Position numbers and translations under genes: made by a program | Shown: positions 6,708 to 7,614 of the stretch, piece by piece | How positions within the stretch are numbered: the stretch's first letter is position 1 | Layout: each line of letters begins with the position of its first letter | NCBI GenBank assembly: GCA_016209995.1 | Contig: JACQVC010000548.1 | Location: forward strand, 1 to 7,614 | Source: Gemmatimonadota bacterium | GTDB lineage: Bacteria; Gemmatimonadota; Gemmatimonadetes; Longimicrobiales; Gaopeijiaceae | Reading direction: 5' to 3' | DNA: 7,614 nt | The notes under the pieces: generated by a model | The model's input: the letters and a program-made list of their open reading frames with translations, nothing else | Database searches by the model: none | What the model was told of the DNA's origin: nothing

Positions 6708-7525
6708 GCGTCGAGCTTACGTTCCCCCGCTCGCCGGTACACCGCGAGCTTCGTGGAAGGCGTCCTGCTCCCCACGAGCGGCAAAAGCGCGCGGTCCACG
6801 GTCGCCAGGGCCGCTCCCAGCGCGGTCCCCAGCGGGTCCACGCGCGCGGGCCACGTCAGCACTTCCCAGAATAGAACCAGAGGCCAACGCAGCCACGGGG
6901 CGGCCACCCCGGAAGGAACGTTGAGGAGCAAGAACTGGGGGACCTCAAGCACCGGCTCGAAGCCGGCGAGCACCCGAGCGTACGTCGCCCGCGAGCGCAG
7001 TCGAACGTGCGGGCGGGTCGTCACATCCCGCGCCGGAAAATTGTCCGTGACGAGAAGGAAGCCTCCAGGCCGCACCCGCTCCGCCACCTGCTTGAGGGCT
7101 CTCTCGAAGCGCCCGTCCTCCGTAATGTGATAGAGAACATCCATGCACTGGACCACGTCGAAGGAGCCTTCGACGGGAAGCTGGGATCCGCTTCCCACCT
7201 CGGCCACGAAGAAGCCGCAGTCAGGATACAGGTGTCGCAGCCTCTCCACCGCCTCCCGCGATACATCGATTCCGACCAGCTGGACGAGCTCCGGGCGATT
7301 CTTCCAGAGACGCACGTAGAAGCCCGTTCCGGCGCCGACGTCCAGCACGCGGATGCGTGCGCCGAGCTCCCGCGTGATCCGGGCGATGACGGCTCCGGCG
7401 GTGCGCTCGCGCACCCTGTACATCCACTGGTTGAACCCGGCCGACTTCGTTCGGTATCCGACAGCCTGAATCCCCGCGACGGACCGCTGCCGTCGCGCCC
7501 AGTAGGCGCCATCATCTCGCACCAC
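6704..7525 (-). CDS. Class I SAM-dependent methyltransferase
   Basis: This 273-residue protein has the Rossmann-like methyltransferase core: motif I VLDVGAGTGFY (60-70) binding S-adenosylmethionine, the acidic end of strand 2 in GIDVS (85-89), motif II/III FDVVQCMDVLYHI (122-134) and the post-core VRPGGFLLV (151-159). The C-terminal part is hydrophobic (WLRWPLVLFWEVLTWP, 211-226, and 235-251) and ends in STKLAVYRR, a tail I associate with methyltransferases from polysaccharide loci; it may contact the membrane or a lipid-linked acceptor. Methylation of a sugar in the glycan made by this operon is inferred from context, not from sequence. The first possible start after the in-frame stop at 7546-7544 is GTG at 7525, directly followed by a second GTG (7522); a strong GGAGG site serves either. 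It is the first gene of the visible operon. Its stop overlaps wecB by 4 bases (ATGA). Confidence 0.88.
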   Translation of the reverse strand: MVRDDGAYWARRQRSVAGIQAVGYRTKSAGFNQWMYRVRERTAGAVIARITRELGARIRVLDVGAGTGFYVRLWKNRPELVQLVGIDVSREAVERLRHLYPDCGFFVAEVGSGSQLPVEGSFDVVQCMDVLYHITEDGRFERALKQVAERVRPGGFLLVTDNFPARDVTTRPHVRLRSRATYARVLAGFEPVLEVPQFLLLNVPSGVAAPWLRWPLVLFWEVLTWPARVDPLGTALGAALATVDRALLPLVGSRTPSTKLAVYRRAGERKLDA

Positions 7526-7531
7526 TCCCCT

Positions 7532-7536
7532 CCTCC
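7532..7536 (-). promoter_or_regulatory. Strong Shine-Dalgarno (GGAGG) for the first operon gene
   Basis: On the minus strand a purine run GGGAGGAGGGGA directly precedes tandem GTG codons. GGAGG is six bases from GTG 7525 and nine from GTG 7522, so both are usable. This is the strongest ribosome site in the window and the only one not embedded in an upstream gene, which fits an operon head or an operon segment start. In the remaining bases to the right edge (to 7614) I recognise no sigma-70 -35/-10 pair and no gene. Confidence 0.7.
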
Positions 7537-7614
7537 CGCCGCCTCACAGTCCTCTAGCCTGCGCACCTCAGCGGTTAGCTCCCATACCACCCCCTCCCCT
7601 TCGCTGACCTACGC

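Noticed and set aside
7021..7590. A 189-codon frame starting with GTG at 7590, upstream of the methyltransferase
   Set aside because: Its first 25 or so residues look passable, but it then reads through the methyltransferase in a Ser/Arg-rich shadow frame. No domain is visible, and the methyltransferase has the stronger ribosome site.

Overview
The window is GC-rich and is almost filled by one tightly packed operon of six genes, all on the minus strand. They are transcribed from the right edge (about 7525) to the left (167). In transcription order they encode: a SAM-dependent methyltransferase, a non-hydrolysing UDP-GlcNAc 2-epimerase (WecB/MnaA family), a GT4 glycosyltransferase, a large YfhO-family membrane protein, a flippase-like integral membrane protein of the lysylphosphatidylglycerol-synthase TM superfamily, and a GT2 polyprenol-phosphate-mannose-synthase-like enzyme. 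Every junction either overlaps by 4-8 bases or is separated by only 2 bases, so the genes are probably co-transcribed and translationally coupled. GTG is the start codon in four of the six.

Taken together this looks like a cell-surface polysaccharide or protein/lipid glycosylation locus. The epimerase would supply a ManNAc-type nucleotide sugar. The GT4 enzyme and the methyltransferase would act in the cytoplasm on a growing glycan. The last three genes resemble the logic of known three-component glycosylation systems: a GT2 that charges polyprenyl phosphate with a sugar, a membrane protein that could flip it, and a multi-spanning GT-C-like enzyme that uses it outside. The assignment of roles within this trio is inference.

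The left 166 bases hold no convincing gene. They contain an AT-rich 28-bp site (22-49) that is a very good match to the XerC/XerD recombination site dif, with the central hexamer and inner arms identical to those of E. coli dif. They also contain an imperfect inverted repeat (71-130) lying between the operon end and that site. This is either the chromosome-dimer-resolution site of the replicon, which would place the operon at the terminus and pointing towards it, or a dif-like attachment site of a Xer-dependent mobile element whose body would lie beyond the window. The right 89 bases (7526-7614) contain a strong ribosome binding site for the first gene and nothing else I can name; no promoter was recognised there.

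The organism is a high-GC bacterium. The YfhO and flippase-like proteins read like those of environmental phyla such as Gemmatimonadota, Acidobacteriota or relatives, but that placement is an impression from the proteins and not a demonstrated result. I saw no tRNA, rRNA, CRISPR array, insertion sequence or transposase.
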